Shown one piece after another: positions 8,896-18,654 of a stretch of 64,000 bases of DNA. Positions within the stretch are counted from its first letter, which is position 1; each line of letters begins with the position of its first letter. The notes beneath the pieces were generated by a model that was given only the letters and a program-made list of their open reading frames with translations, was not told where the DNA came from and did no database searches. Both the position numbers and the translations under genes were made by a program. The stretch is taken from the NCBI RefSeq assembly GCF_014236795.1, contig NZ_CP049017.1:2830001-2894000 (forward strand). The letters are read 5' to 3'. This DNA comes from Xanthomonas theicola. GTDB taxonomy: Bacteria > Pseudomonadota > Gammaproteobacteria > Xanthomonadales > Xanthomonadaceae.

Positions 8896-9420
8896 ATGCG
8901 TACTGTCCTGTCCTGTCTCACCTGTGCCGTGTTGGCCACGGCTTCCGCCGATGCCGCCGCCGCGGACACCACCACGTTCAACGTCAAGATGACCGTCACC
9001 AAGGCCTGCACGATCACGGCCGCCGCGGCGGTGGACATGGACTTCGGCTCGGTGCTGTCGACCTCCACCAGCAATGCCGACGCGCAGGGCAGCGTGACCG
9101 CCCAGTGCACCGCGCAGACCCCCTACAGCATCGCGCTCAGCGCCGGCGCCCACGCCAGCACCGCCAACGACGTGACCACGCGGCGCATGAAGCTCACCGA
9201 TGCCACCGTGACCACCAACAACTACGTCGGCTACCAGCTCTACCAGGACACCGGCCGCAGCACGGTCTGGGGCAGCACCGCCGGCGCCAACACCCTCAGC
9301 CGCAGCGCCACCGGCAACAACGAGGTCTATCCGGTGTACGGCCGCGTGACCAACCCGGCCGGCAACAACGCCGCGGCCGGCAGCTACCAGGACACCATCA
9401 CCGCCACCATCACCTACTGA
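8896..9420 (+). CDS. Spore coat U domain (CsuA/B-like) pilin
   Basis: Major-subunit candidate of a chaperone-usher pilus of the archaic (Csu) type. The 174-residue protein has a signal peptide ending around ASADAAA, a pilin-like SCPU domain with paired Cys residues (KACTITAAA and SVTAQCTAQ), the DMDFGSV motif and the C-terminal TITATITY-type strand used for donor-strand exchange. An AAGGA ribosome site lies eight bases before the ATG; a TTG two codons earlier was not chosen. The chaperone gene follows eight bases downstream. Confidence 0.88.
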   Translation: MRTVLSCLTCAVLATASADAAAADTTTFNVKMTVTKACTITAAAAVDMDFGSVLSTSTSNADAQGSVTAQCTAQTPYSIALSAGAHASTANDVTTRRMKLTDATVTTNNYVGYQLYQDTGRSTVWGSTAGANTLSRSATGNNEVYPVYGRVTNPAGNNAAAGSYQDTITATITY

Positions 9421-9427
9421 ACTCGCG

Positions 9428-10192
9428 ATGAAAACCGGGAACCAGGGCGAAAGCCGCGGCGCAGGCCGTCGCGGCGGGCTCTCGTGGAGACTGGCGCTGC
9501 TGGCCGCGCTCGGCGGCGGCCAGGCGGCGGCGGCGAGCCTGCAGTTGGCACCGACCATGCTGAGCCTGGCGCCGGAGCAGAACGCCGACGGCCTGTGGCT
9601 GAGCAACAGCGGCAGCGCGCCGGTACAGGTGCAGGTGCGCGCCTACCGCTGGACCCAGCACGACGGCAACGAGGAACTGCAGCCCACCCAGGAACTGCTG
9701 ATCAGCCCGCCGATGCGCTCGCTGCCGGCCGGCGAACGCCAGCTGATCCGGGTCATCCGTGCCGACCCGGCGGCACCGGCGGAGGAGGTGGCCTACCGGG
9801 TGATCGTCGACGAGTTGCCGCGCCCGCAGGCCGAGCGCGCCGGCATGCAGTTCGTGCTGCGCTACTCGGTGCCGGTATTCGTGCTGCCGCGACAGCCGCA
9901 GCCGCCGCAGCCGGACCTGCGGGCGCGGCTGCGGCGCGATGCGGACGGCACCGCGTCGCTGGAGGTCGGCAACCGCGGCAGCGCGCACGCGCAGATCGCC
10001 GACCTGCGGCACATCGCCGACGGTTCGCCGCGCTTCGCGCTGGATGGCCTGGTCGGCTACGTCCTGCCGGGCCAGACCATGCGCTGGTCGCTGGGCAGGC
10101 CGCTGAGCGCCTTCCCGCTGGGTGTGTTCACCGCAAGGATCAACGGTGAGGCGGACGAGCGCACGCTCCTCACGCTGTCCGCGTCGCCTTGA
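9428..10192 (+). CDS. Periplasmic pilus chaperone (CsuC-like)
   Basis: Immunoglobulin-fold chaperone that caps pilin subunits in the periplasm and delivers them to the usher. The N-terminus has a basic region followed by a hydrophobic signal and an Ala-rich cleavage zone (GGGQAAAASL). The mature part shows chaperone landmarks: APTMLSL, the VRAYRWTQ strand, ERQLIRVIR, then RYSVPVFV before domain 2. The length of 254 residues is normal. Its last 47 bases overlap the usher start. Confidence 0.88.
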   Translation: MKTGNQGESRGAGRRGGLSWRLALLAALGGGQAAAASLQLAPTMLSLAPEQNADGLWLSNSGSAPVQVQVRAYRWTQHDGNEELQPTQELLISPPMRSLPAGERQLIRVIRADPAAPAEEVAYRVIVDELPRPQAERAGMQFVLRYSVPVFVLPRQPQPPQPDLRARLRRDADGTASLEVGNRGSAHAQIADLRHIADGSPRFALDGLVGYVLPGQTMRWSLGRPLSAFPLGVFTARINGEADERTLLTLSASP

Positions 10193-12542
10193 GCGCCTGC
10201 TGATGCTCGCGGCCCTGGCGTCCCCGCCGCTTTCCTGCCGCGCCGATGCGACCGACGCGGGTGAACCGCCGACGCCCGCTCCCGCCGCACCCGAGCCCCA
10301 GACGCTGTACCTGGACGTCGCCGTCAACCGCACCGACCGCGGGCTGGCGCCGTTCGAGCTGCGCGCCGGCACCCTGCGCGCCACGGTCGCCACCCTGCGC
10401 CAACTGGGCTTCACCCTGGCCGCGCGCGCGCCGGCCGACTGGATCGCGCTGGAGACACTGCAGAACGTGGACGTGCGCTACGACGCGGCGCTGCAGCAGA
10501 TCTCCCTGCAGGCGCCGCTGGAGCAGCTGTCGCTGCCCACCACTGTGCTCAAGGCCGCCGACGAGGAGACGCCGCCGGCCTCGGCCTCGCCCGGCGTGCT
10601 GCTCAACTACGACCTGTACGCCACCCGCACCCAGACCAGCAGCAATGTGGCGCTGACCGCGGAACTGCGCGCGTTCGGCAGCGGGCCGGGCCTGTTCACC
10701 AGCACCTTGGTGCTGCGCGGCGGCGAGCGCCACCACGATTCGCGGCTGCACGGCGAGTCGGTGCGCCTGGACAGCGCCTGGCAGCTGGACTTCCCGGAAT
10801 CGGCGGTCAGCCTCAGCGTAGGCGACTTCTACACCGGTTTCGTCGACTGGAGCCGCTCGGTACGGCTCGGCGGCGTGCAGGTGGGCAGCAACTACGGGCT
10901 GCAGCCGTACCGGATGCTGACGCCGACCCCGACCTTCCTCGGCGAGGCGGTGGTGCCTTCCACCGTGGAGCTGTACGTCGATGGCCTGCGCCAATACAAC
11001 GGCGAGGCGCCGGTGGGACCGTTCCAGCTCGCCGCCCAGCCCGGCATCAGCGGCAACGGGAATGCCCGGATCGTGGTCACCGACGCCTTCGGCCGCGTCC
11101 GCACGCTGGACTTCGCCTTTTACGGCACCCAGCAGTTGCTGGCCAAGGGCGTGACCGACTGGTCGGCCGGCATCGGCCATCTGCGCAAGGACTACGGCGT
11201 GCGCTCGTTCGCCTACGAGTCCGAGCTGGTCGCCAGCGCGACCCAGCGGCGCGGCGTGCGCGAGGACTGCACCTACGAACTGCATGCCGAGGGCGGCGGC
11301 GGCGTGGCCACCGCGGGGGTGGGCGGTCTGTGGCAGCTGGGCAACGCCGGCGTGGTCAACCTCGCCTATGCCCATGGCCGGATGGGTGCGCGGCAGGGCG
11401 GCCAGTACACGCTCGGCTACAGCTGGAACAACCGCCACGTCAACGCCAGCGTGAACACCCAGCGCGCCCAGGACGGCTACCGCGACCTCGGTGCCCTGCA
11501 GGGCGCGCTGCCGGTGCGCGCCAGCGACAGCGCCGTGCTCGGCGTCAACTTCACCCGCTTCGGCTCGCTGGGCGTCAGCTACGTGCGCCTGAGCTACCCG
11601 CACGTGGACAGCACCCGCTACGCCAGCCTGTTCTGGTCGCAGACCTTCCGCGGCCACTGGTCCGCCAACCTGTCGTTGAACCAGAACCTGCACACCGGCG
11701 CGGACCGCAGCCTGTACTTCTCGCTCTCCACCAGCTTGGGGCAGAGCCGCCAGGCCAGCGCCGCGATCCAGCGCAATGGGCCGCGCACCAGCATGGTCGC
11801 CGACCTGAGCCAGCCGTTGCCGGGCGATGGCGAGGTCGGCGGGGTGGGCTGGCGCGTGCAGGCCAGCGCGGGCAACGACAGCAACGGCGGCCTGGCCGAG
11901 ATCGGCTGGCTCAACCGGGTCGGCCGCTACGCGTTCGGCGCCGCGAGCCGGGGCGACACCCAGTACGGCTATGCCAGCGCCAGCGGCAGTCTGGTATGGA
12001 TGCAGGGCCACACCTTCGCCGCCCGCGACATCGCCGACGCCTTCGCGCTGGTGTCCACCGACGGCTATGCTGAGGTACCGGTGCGGCTGGAGAACCGCCC
12101 GATCGGCGTCACCGACCGCAACGGCATCCTGCTGGTCACGCCGCTGCAGTCGTGGCAGCGCAACCGGCTGTCGATCGACGCGCTCGACCTGCCCGCGGAC
12201 CTGCGGGTGGACCGGGTGGAGGCCTCGGTGACTCCACGCCAGCACTCCGGCCTGCAGGTGCGCTTCGGGCTGCAGCGGATCCGCGCCGCGACCGTGGTGC
12301 TGCAGGATGCGCAGGGGCGCGCCCTGGCGCTGGGCAGCACGGTGCGGGTGCACGGCCAGGACGCGCCGCCGGCCGTGGTCGGCTACGACGGCGAGACCTT
12401 CCTCGACAACCTGCAGCCGCACAACCGGCTCGACGTGGTCACGCCGGACGGCCCCTGCCGCGCGGAGTTCGACTACCCCGACGCGTCCGCCCCGTTGCCG
12501 CGGGTGGGGCCGCTGGCATGCCGGCCGGAGCCGGCGCCATGA
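10146..12542 (+). CDS. Outer-membrane pilus usher (CsuD-like)
   Basis: Forms the outer-membrane pore through which pilus subunits are assembled. I chose the GTG at 10146 because AAGGA sits six bases upstream and because it gives a basic signal peptide (MRRTSARSSRCPRRLERLLM...). The later ATG at 10203 would leave the signal without charges. The 798-residue protein has the usher plan: N-terminal domain with LYLDVAVN, a long beta-barrel, the plug region (PSTVELYVDGLRQYNGEAP) and C-terminal domains. It overlaps both the chaperone upstream and the adhesin downstream (ATGA), indicating one coupled operon. Confidence 0.88.
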   Translation: MRRTSARSSRCPRRLERLLMLAALASPPLSCRADATDAGEPPTPAPAAPEPQTLYLDVAVNRTDRGLAPFELRAGTLRATVATLRQLGFTLAARAPADWIALETLQNVDVRYDAALQQISLQAPLEQLSLPTTVLKAADEETPPASASPGVLLNYDLYATRTQTSSNVALTAELRAFGSGPGLFTSTLVLRGGERHHDSRLHGESVRLDSAWQLDFPESAVSLSVGDFYTGFVDWSRSVRLGGVQVGSNYGLQPYRMLTPTPTFLGEAVVPSTVELYVDGLRQYNGEAPVGPFQLAAQPGISGNGNARIVVTDAFGRVRTLDFAFYGTQQLLAKGVTDWSAGIGHLRKDYGVRSFAYESELVASATQRRGVREDCTYELHAEGGGGVATAGVGGLWQLGNAGVVNLAYAHGRMGARQGGQYTLGYSWNNRHVNASVNTQRAQDGYRDLGALQGALPVRASDSAVLGVNFTRFGSLGVSYVRLSYPHVDSTRYASLFWSQTFRGHWSANLSLNQNLHTGADRSLYFSLSTSLGQSRQASAAIQRNGPRTSMVADLSQPLPGDGEVGGVGWRVQASAGNDSNGGLAEIGWLNRVGRYAFGAASRGDTQYGYASASGSLVWMQGHTFAARDIADAFALVSTDGYAEVPVRLENRPIGVTDRNGILLVTPLQSWQRNRLSIDALDLPADLRVDRVEASVTPRQHSGLQVRFGLQRIRAATVVLQDAQGRALALGSTVRVHGQDAPPAVVGYDGETFLDNLQPHNRLDVVTPDGPCRAEFDYPDASAPLPRVGPLACRPEPAP

Positions 12543-13576
12543 CCGCCCTTCGCGGTGTGCGGGCCGCCGCGGTGCTGGCCGCGCTGCTTCTGGCGCTGCT
12601 GCTGCCGGGCCGCGCGCGCGCCGACACCACCTGCACCGCCACCGCGGTCGGTGCGCTGGCGTTCGGCACGGTCTCGGCCACCGGCAACACCGACGTGTCC
12701 GCCACCTTCAACGTGGCCTGCAACACCGCTGCGCTGAGCGTGCTGGGCGCCACCCGCGTGCGCATGTGCCTGAGCATCGGCGACGGTAGCACCGGCAACG
12801 GCGCCTATACCCCGCGAGGCATGACCAACGCCGCCAGCGACGTGCTCGCCTACCAGATCTACACCGACGCCGCGCGCACCACGATCTGGGGCAACCTGGC
12901 CAACACCAGCGGCCCGGGCCCGCTGGCCTGGGACTTCAGCTACCCGGTGCCGGTGGTCACCGGCGGCTCGCAGACCTTCACCGTGACGCTCTACGCGCGC
13001 GTACCTACCGCGCAGACGGTGTCGGTCGGCGCCTACAACAGCGTCTTCAGCAGCGCCAACACCGCGCTGAACTACTCGTACAACGAAAGCATCATCGGCC
13101 CGCCAGCGACGCCGGCGACCTGCACCGCCGGCGGCACCGGCACCAAGAGCGCCACCGGCGCGTTCCCGTTCACCGCCAGCGCCGTGGTGGCGCCGCGCTG
13201 CAGCGCCTACGTCGCCACCGACCTGGACTTCGGCAGCGTCGGCGGCAGCATCCACCGCAGCGTCGACAGCGTCGCCACGCTCAGCATGGCCTGCACCAAC
13301 CGCACTGCCTGGAACGTCGGCCTGGGCGACGGCCTCAACGCGGCCAACGGCGCGCGGCGGATGAAGCACAGCGCCGGCGCCGCGTACATCAACTACGACC
13401 TGTACCACGACAGCGCGCGCAGCCGCCGCTGGGGCTCGACGGTGGGCACCGACGTACTCAGCGGCATCGGCAACGGCAACACCCAGACCCTCACCGTCTA
13501 CGGCCGGGTGCCCACCGGGCAGACCCCCGTCGCCGGCAGCTACAGCGACACGGTGATCGCGACGATCACATACTAG
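12539..13576 (+). CDS. Two-domain SCPU protein, likely pilus tip adhesin (CsuE-like)
   Basis: The 345-residue exported protein starts at an ATG overlapping the usher stop. A clear signal peptide (VLAALLLALLLPGRARA) is followed by two tandem spore-coat-U domains. The first runs from DTTCTATAVGALAFGTVSAT to about residue 190; the second contains the DLDFGSVGGSI motif and ends VIATITY. A two-domain subunit closing an archaic pilus operon is typically the tip adhesin, the N-terminal domain binding surfaces and the C-terminal one being pilin-like. The ligand is unknown. Confidence 0.83.
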   Translation: MTALRGVRAAAVLAALLLALLLPGRARADTTCTATAVGALAFGTVSATGNTDVSATFNVACNTAALSVLGATRVRMCLSIGDGSTGNGAYTPRGMTNAASDVLAYQIYTDAARTTIWGNLANTSGPGPLAWDFSYPVPVVTGGSQTFTVTLYARVPTAQTVSVGAYNSVFSSANTALNYSYNESIIGPPATPATCTAGGTGTKSATGAFPFTASAVVAPRCSAYVATDLDFGSVGGSIHRSVDSVATLSMACTNRTAWNVGLGDGLNAANGARRMKHSAGAAYINYDLYHDSARSRRWGSTVGTDVLSGIGNGNTQTLTVYGRVPTGQTPVAGSYSDTVIATITY

Positions 13577-13712
13577 GTCCCACGCGCAGACCAGCGACCT
13601 AAAGTTCGGGCATCCCCGTGCCGATGAAACGCGTCAGGCATTCACAAAGCTGTAGCCGCCTCGTTCCGCGAACCCGTCCCAACCGCAGACATGGGCGGCG
13701 CGCATTTAAATA

Positions 13713-14096
13713 GTGTGCTATATGATAGTTGGCAACATACAGACACGTGTGGATACGTGTTCCACCTTCATCCCGCAGGCGTCCACCGCGGCGCTCTTCA
13801 CCCGTTCGGGCATCGCGGCCACCCTGGTCACCGCCTGCCTCGTCGCGCCGTTCCAGGCGCATGCCGCCGAGCGCACGGCGCTGCGCATCGGCCTGCACGT
13901 GGTCGGCGCCTGTGAACTGAACGCCGCGGCGGGTGCCCCCAGTTGCGGCGGCAGCCAGCCCCTGGCGGTCTCCCGTGCCGAGGGCGGCCCGCCCTCCAAG
14001 ACGGCAGCCCTGACGCCGGCGTCCCCCCAGTTCGCCACGCCCGATGCCGCCACCGCGAAACGCGGCTCGGCGCGCTTCACCACCTTCACGTTCTGA
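13713..14096 (+). CDS. Small exported protein next to the second pilus chaperone
   Basis: A 127-residue frame with an internal hydrophobic stretch ending in a signal-peptidase-like site (IAATLVTACLVAPFQAHA). A short mature part with two Cys (VVGACELNAAAGAPSCGG) recalls the start of SCPU pilins but is too short for a full domain. The start is uncertain: GTG 13713, ATG 13722 or GTG 13749, none with a strong ribosome site. The end overlaps the next gene by 53 bases in another frame. It may be a degenerate or minor pilin. The 136-base gap before it contains an AT-rich patch but no clear promoter. Confidence 0.5.
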   Translation: MCYMIVGNIQTRVDTCSTFIPQASTAALFTRSGIAATLVTACLVAPFQAHAAERTALRIGLHVVGACELNAAAGAPSCGGSQPLAVSRAEGGPPSKTAALTPASPQFATPDAATAKRGSARFTTFTF

Positions 14097-14817
14097 ACAT
14101 GCGCGCGCGCCGCCCTTCCGCTTTCCCGCCATCGGTGCGACCCTGGCCCTGGTTGCCCTGTCGGCGGCGGCCGCCCTGGCGCAGACGGCCCGCCGGATCG
14201 CGATCGCGCCGGTGCTGTCGCAGATCGATGCGGACAGCGCTCAAACCGTGGTCTGGTTCTACAATCACAGCCACGCCCCGTGGCAGGCCGAGGCCCGACT
14301 GTACCGCTGGCAGCAGCACGACAACCAGGATCTGCTGGAGCCGGCCAGCGATGTCGCGCTCAGCCCGCGCCTGATCGACATCCCTGCCGGCGGCCGCCAG
14401 TTGCTGCGGCTGCGGCTGGGTCCGGTCCCGGCCAGCCGCGAGAATGCCTACCGGCTGGTGGTGGAGGAACGCGCCACGCCTGGCGACACTGCGCTGCTGC
14501 GCTACTCGGCCCCGGTATTCGTGCAGCCGGAACGGCCAGCCACCACGCCGCCGCTGGCCGCGCGGCTGGCCGGGGACGATGCGCGGCCCGTGCTATTGAT
14601 CCACAATGCCGGCAACCGGCATGCGCGCATCGCCGACCTGACGTTCTTCGACGCGCAGGGCCGGCACCACCCGATCGCCGACAGCCTCGCCGGCTACGTG
14701 CTGGCCGGCCAGAGCCGGCAATGGCGGCTGCTGGGCGTGGCCGACGCCTTCCGCGACGGCCATTTCGTCGCCCGCATCGACAGCCAGCCCGAAAGGCGGC
14801 TGGACCTGGGCGACTGA
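14044..14817 (+). CDS. Second periplasmic pilus chaperone
   Basis: Immunoglobulin-fold chaperone related to the one at 9428. Conserved landmarks are [20 protein letters not shown], the [12 protein letters not shown] strand, [11 protein letters not shown] and [10 protein letters not shown] hydrophobic signal segment ([17 protein letters not shown]) ends at about residue 46. The only in-frame ATG lies inside the preceding small gene and gives a long basic n-region. An ATG at 14099 would be a more natural start but is in a different frame, next to a GC dinucleotide run, so a frameshift (real or sequencing error) is possible. It has no usher of its own and probably serves the upstream pilus. Confidence 0.72.
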   Translation: MPPPRNAARRASPPSRSEHARAPPFRFPAIGATLALVALSAAAALAQTARRIAIAPVLSQIDADSAQTVVWFYNHSHAPWQAEARLYRWQQHDNQDLLEPASDVALSPRLIDIPAGGRQLLRLRLGPVPASRENAYRLVVEERATPGDTALLRYSAPVFVQPERPATTPPLAARLAGDDARPVLLIHNAGNRHARIADLTFFDAQGRHHPIADSLAGYVLAGQSRQWRLLGVADAFRDGHFVARIDSQPERRLDLGD

Positions 14818-14828
14818 GCGCGGCACCA

Positions 14829-14857
14829 TTGCGCCGGCATGGGGCCGGCGCTATACT
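14829..14857 (+). promoter_or_regulatory. Promoter of rpsB-tsf
   Basis: TTGCGC (14829-14834), 17 bases, then TATACT (14852-14857). The spacer contains an 8-bp inverted repeat (GCGCCGGC / GCCGGCGC). Transcription would start near 14864, leaving a 5' leader of about 220 bases before rpsB. That is long enough to hold the S2 autoregulatory structure known from other gammaproteobacteria, but I did not resolve that fold. Confidence 0.65.
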
Positions 14858-15086
14858 CCGCAACCTCTGCAGACAACCCACGTCGACGAGACGTCCACGC
14901 CGGACGACACCGGCGAATCCACACCTGCCGCCCATCCCCGTGCCGGGGTGCCTCGCAAGAGGTTCGGCCACGGAAGCGACAGGGAAGCCCAACCCCGGAA
15001 TTGCCGCGCGCGCCCACCGGCCCGCGCCTGCCTCGTGCGGCCCCATCGACGGCCGTGCCCGGGCAATTCCCCCTCAGGAGCCACCC

Positions 15087-15887
15087 ATGCCCCAGGTCAC
15101 CATGCGTCAGATGCTGGAAGCCGGCGTCCACTTCGGCCACCAGACCCGTTACTGGAACCCCAAGATGGCGCCGTACATCTTCGGCGCGCGCGGCAAGATC
15201 CACATCATCAACCTCGAAAAGACGGTTCCGCTGTTCAACGACGCGATGAACTTCATCTCCAGCGTCGCGCAGAAGCGCGGCATCATCCTGTTCCTGGGCA
15301 CTAAGCGCAGCGCCCGCGACTCGGTGAAGGAAGAAGCCGAGCGTTGCGGCCAGCCGTTCATGACCCAGCGTTGGCTGGGCGGCACGCTGACCAACTTCCG
15401 CACCGTCAAGCAGTCGGTGGCGCGACTGAAGGAACTGGAGTCGGCCGAGACCGACGGCACCTTCGACAAGCTGGTCAAGCACGAAGTGCTGACCCTGCGC
15501 CGCGAGCGCGACAAGCTGGAAGCCTCGCTGGGCGGCATCAAGGAAATGAACCGCCTGCCGGACGCGCTGTTCGTCATCGACATCGGCCATGAAGACATCG
15601 CCATCAAGGAAGCCAAGAAGCTCGGCATCCCGGTGATCGCGGTGGTCGACACCAACTACAATCCGGACCTGGTGGACTACGCCATCCCGGGCAACGACGA
15701 CGCCATCCGTGCCGTGCAGCTGTATGCGCGCGCCGCCGCCGACGCCGTGCTGGAAGGCAAGGCCGCCGCGCCGAACGCCGCCAGCGTGCGCGAGGAAGAG
15801 TTCAGCAGCGAGGCCGGCGACGACAAGGGCCGCGGCCCGCGCAAGAACGGCAAGAAGGCCGAAGAAGCCGCTCCCGCCGCCGAGTAA
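15087..15887 (+). CDS. rpsB: 30S ribosomal protein S2
   Basis: Small-subunit protein that joins late in 30S assembly with S1. The start [20 protein letters not shown] is canonical and preceded by CAGGAG. The 266-residue protein carries the usual motifs ([32 protein letters not shown]) and a basic/Glu-Ala-rich tail. It is followed by tsf, as in most bacteria. Confidence 0.98.
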   Translation: MPQVTMRQMLEAGVHFGHQTRYWNPKMAPYIFGARGKIHIINLEKTVPLFNDAMNFISSVAQKRGIILFLGTKRSARDSVKEEAERCGQPFMTQRWLGGTLTNFRTVKQSVARLKELESAETDGTFDKLVKHEVLTLRRERDKLEASLGGIKEMNRLPDALFVIDIGHEDIAIKEAKKLGIPVIAVVDTNYNPDLVDYAIPGNDDAIRAVQLYARAAADAVLEGKAAAPNAASVREEEFSSEAGDDKGRGPRKNGKKAEEAAPAAE

Positions 15888-15899
15888 CCGGCGCGCCAT

Positions 15900-15971
15900 G
15901 CGACTGCGCGAACATGCGCAGTCGCCGCCCGGCGCGCTTGCGGCGCCCGGGTCCGCGGGCGCCGCAAGCGC
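15900..15971 (+). other. Two strong hairpins between rpsB and tsf
   Basis: A 10-bp stem (15900-15925, GCGACTGCGC) is followed by a 16-bp stem (15934-15949 paired with 15956-15971, six-base loop). Neither is followed by a T-run. They may attenuate or process the rpsB-tsf message, setting the S2 to EF-Ts ratio, or protect the rpsB 3' end. This is inferred from position and structure only. Confidence 0.6.
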
Positions 15972-16036
15972 CCGCCTCCCCACAATTGCAGGCCGGCCGC
16001 AAGCCGGCCCTTTCCCACCTTATGTGAGGTCATCCC

Positions 16037-16915
16037 GTGGAAATCACCGCTTCCCTGGTCAAGGAACTGCGCGAGCGCACCGGCGCCGGCATGATGGAGT
16101 GCAAGAAAGCGCTCAGCGAGAACGCCGGCCATATCGACAACGCCGCCGAATGGCTGCGCAAGTCGGGCCTGGCCAAGGCCGACAAGAAGGCCGACCGCGT
16201 CGCCGCCGAAGGCCGCATCGCCGTGGCCCAGGACGGCGGCAAGGCCGTGCTGGTCGAGATCAACTCCGAGACCGACTTCGTCGCCAAGGACAACAGCTTC
16301 CTGGCCTTCGCCGCGGCTGTGGCCCAGGCCGCGCTGAACTGCGGCGCGGCCGACGCCGACGCGCTGAAGAGCGCCAGGCTGGCCGGCGGCGAGACCGTCG
16401 AGGAAGCCCGCGCCGCGGTCATCGCCAAGGTCGGCGAGAACGTGCAGGTGCGCCGCCTGGTGCGCATCGACAGCGGCAACAACGTCGCCGCCTACGTACA
16501 TGGCGGCCGCATCGGCGTGCTGGTCGAGGTCAAGGGCGGCGATGCCGAACTAGCCCGCGGCATCGCCATGCACATCGCGGCGATGAACCCGCCGCACGTG
16601 AAGGCATCCGACGTCCCGGCCGACTTCCTCGCCAAGGAAAAAGAGATCGAGCTGGCCAAAATGTCGGAAAAGGACAAGGCCAAGCCAGCCGACATTCTGG
16701 AGAAGATCATCAGTGGCAAGATCGCCAAGATCGTCAACGAAGTCACCCTGTACGGCCAGCCGTACGTGCTGAACACCGACCAGAACGTCGAGCAGGCGGT
16801 CAAGGCGGCCGGCGCCGAGGTGATCGGCTTCCAGCGTCTGGCCGTGGGCGAAGGCATCGAGAAGGTGGTGGAAGACTACGCCGCCGAAGTGATGAAGCAG
16901 GCCGGCCTGGCCTGA
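16037..16915 (+). CDS. tsf: Elongation factor Ts
   Basis: Nucleotide exchange factor for EF-Tu. The gene starts with GTG ([20 protein letters not shown]), preceded by a TGAGGT ribosome site. The signature [12 protein letters not shown] and the core motif [10 protein letters not shown] are present. The length of 292 residues is normal. An intrinsic terminator follows 18 bases after the stop. Confidence 0.98.
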   Translation: MEITASLVKELRERTGAGMMECKKALSENAGHIDNAAEWLRKSGLAKADKKADRVAAEGRIAVAQDGGKAVLVEINSETDFVAKDNSFLAFAAAVAQAALNCGAADADALKSARLAGGETVEEARAAVIAKVGENVQVRRLVRIDSGNNVAAYVHGGRIGVLVEVKGGDAELARGIAMHIAAMNPPHVKASDVPADFLAKEKEIELAKMSEKDKAKPADILEKIISGKIAKIVNEVTLYGQPYVLNTDQNVEQAVKAAGAEVIGFQRLAVGEGIEKVVEDYAAEVMKQAGLA

Positions 16916-16933
16916 TCCGGGCGCTCGTGGACG

Positions 16934-16964
16934 AAAAAGCCGCGCTTGGTCGCGGCTTTTTTTT
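16934..16964 (+). terminator. Intrinsic terminator after tsf
   Basis: AAAAAGCCGCG, six-base loop CTTGGT, CGCGGC followed by eight T. It ends the rpsB-tsf transcript. Confidence 0.92.
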
Positions 16965-17036
16965 CGCCGGTGGTACGCTGCGCGGGCTGGGACGCGCGAC
17001 GCGCCACTGTCCCCACTACACTTCACGTGGAACCGC

Positions 17037-18548
17037 ATGCGCCCTGAACTCGAAGCCATCCTGGCTCACTCCCGCAACCTGCCATCGCCACCCGGGATCG
17101 CGCTGCGCATCATCGACCTGGCGCAGGATCCGGACGTGGACCTGGCCACCGCCGCCGAGGCCATCGCGATGGACATGGCGCTCAGCGCGCGCATGTTGCG
17201 CATCGCCAATTCGCCGCTGTACGCCAGCCGACGCCGCATCGACAACCTGGTCCAGGCGCTGACCATGCTCGGGCTCAATGCCGCGCTGAGCCTGGCGCTG
17301 GGTTTTTCGATGGCGCAGAGCCTGCGCAGCGGCACCGCCTCCAGCGACCTGCAGGAGCGGCTGTGGCGGCGCAGCGTGCTGTCGGCGCTGGCCAGCCGCG
17401 AACTCGGCCAGACGGTGGGGCTGGGCAAGCACGAGGAACTGATGCTGGCCGGGCTGCTGCAGGACGTGGGCGCGCTGGCCTTGCTGCACATCTGCCACGA
17501 CGACTATGCGCCGCTGCTGCGCGACGCCGACAGCATCGACGACGAAGGCCTGCTCGCGCTGGAGCGCGAACGGCTGGGTTACGACCATGCCGAGGTCGGC
17601 GCCTGGCTGGCACAGAAATGGCGGCTGCCCGGCTACCTGCAGCGCAGCATCGGCCGCGGCGCCGGCGCCGGCGCCGAACCGGCGCCGGACGCGTTCGGCC
17701 GCTGCGTGCTGCTGTCCGGCTGCGTCGCCGACATCTGGCTGGCCACCGACACCGATGTCGCGCGCGCGCGCGCGGTGCAGCGGGTCTATCGCGAGCTGCA
17801 GCTGGACAGCCACCGCTTCGACGAAATGATCGCCGGCATGGCCACGGCGATGCCCGCGATCGGGCCGATCTTCGACGTGCGCATCGTGCAACCGCAGCGG
17901 ATCGAAGCGATCATCAGCCATGCCCGTGAACTGATCGTGTTGCGCAACCTGCGCGAGATCCAGAACGCGGCACAGGCACAGCACCGGGCCGACGAAACCG
18001 AGCACCGCGCGCGCCGCCTGGCCGAACAGGCCAGCCGCGACGCGCTGACCGGGGTCTACAACCGGCACCAGCTGGAGATCCTGCTCGACCAGCAGTTCGA
18101 ACTGGCCAGCCGCCACGACTGGCCGCTGTCGATCGCCTTCATCGACCTGGACGACTTCAAGAAGATCAACGACGCCCACGGCCACCTGATCGGCGACCAA
18201 GTGCTGCGCACGTTCGCGCAGACCCTGCAGCCGCTGCTGCGCAGCAGCGACACCGTGGCCCGCTTCGGCGGCGAGGAATTCCTGGTGCTGCTGCCCAACA
18301 CCAGCGAAGAGGCGGCGCTGAGCGTGATCCGGCGCATCCTCGCCGATATCTCGCAGCGGCCGATGGCCGAGGCGAAGAGCGGGCCGCTGTACATCAGCTT
18401 CTCCGCCGGCGTCGCCACCCAGGGCGGGCGCGAGTGCTTCGGCACCGCCCAGGAACTGCTGCAGGCGGCCGACGACATGCTGTACCGGTCCAAGCACGGC
18501 GGCCGCAACCGCGTCACCGCGCGCTCGTTGCGCGACACCCCGGCCTGA
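17037..18548 (+). CDS. HDOD-GGDEF protein, probable diguanylate cyclase
   Basis: The 503-residue cytoplasmic protein has an N-terminal HDOD domain (about residues 15-210; metal-free HD relative, with LPSPPGIALRIIDL and MLGLNAALSLALG). A linker coiled segment follows, then a C-terminal GGDEF domain (about 335-500) with the active-site form GGEEF. An RxxD inhibitory site (RSSD) sits exactly five residues before GGEEF, so both catalysis of cyclic-di-GMP synthesis and product feedback look intact. It sits between tsf and pyrH, a position characteristic of xanthomonads. A damaged second copy of its 3' end lies at 20741-20904. Confidence 0.9.
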   Translation: MRPELEAILAHSRNLPSPPGIALRIIDLAQDPDVDLATAAEAIAMDMALSARMLRIANSPLYASRRRIDNLVQALTMLGLNAALSLALGFSMAQSLRSGTASSDLQERLWRRSVLSALASRELGQTVGLGKHEELMLAGLLQDVGALALLHICHDDYAPLLRDADSIDDEGLLALERERLGYDHAEVGAWLAQKWRLPGYLQRSIGRGAGAGAEPAPDAFGRCVLLSGCVADIWLATDTDVARARAVQRVYRELQLDSHRFDEMIAGMATAMPAIGPIFDVRIVQPQRIEAIISHARELIVLRNLREIQNAAQAQHRADETEHRARRLAEQASRDALTGVYNRHQLEILLDQQFELASRHDWPLSIAFIDLDDFKKINDAHGHLIGDQVLRTFAQTLQPLLRSSDTVARFGGEEFLVLLPNTSEEAALSVIRRILADISQRPMAEAKSGPLYISFSAGVATQGGRECFGTAQELLQAADDMLYRSKHGGRNRVTARSLRDTPA

Positions 18549-18654
18549 ACCCCGCGGCGCGCCCTGGCACGCGCCGCCCATGCCGGCGGCAGAGCCCCGG
18601 CCGCGCGTCGGCTGGACGCGCGCGGTGTGCCCGTGCGCGCGCAACGAGATCATC

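Noticed and set aside
13599..14132. Minus-strand ORFs opposite the small exported protein gene
   Set aside because: No start signal or motif, and low-complexity Arg/Gly/Ala text. The plus strand has a clear signal peptide in the same place.
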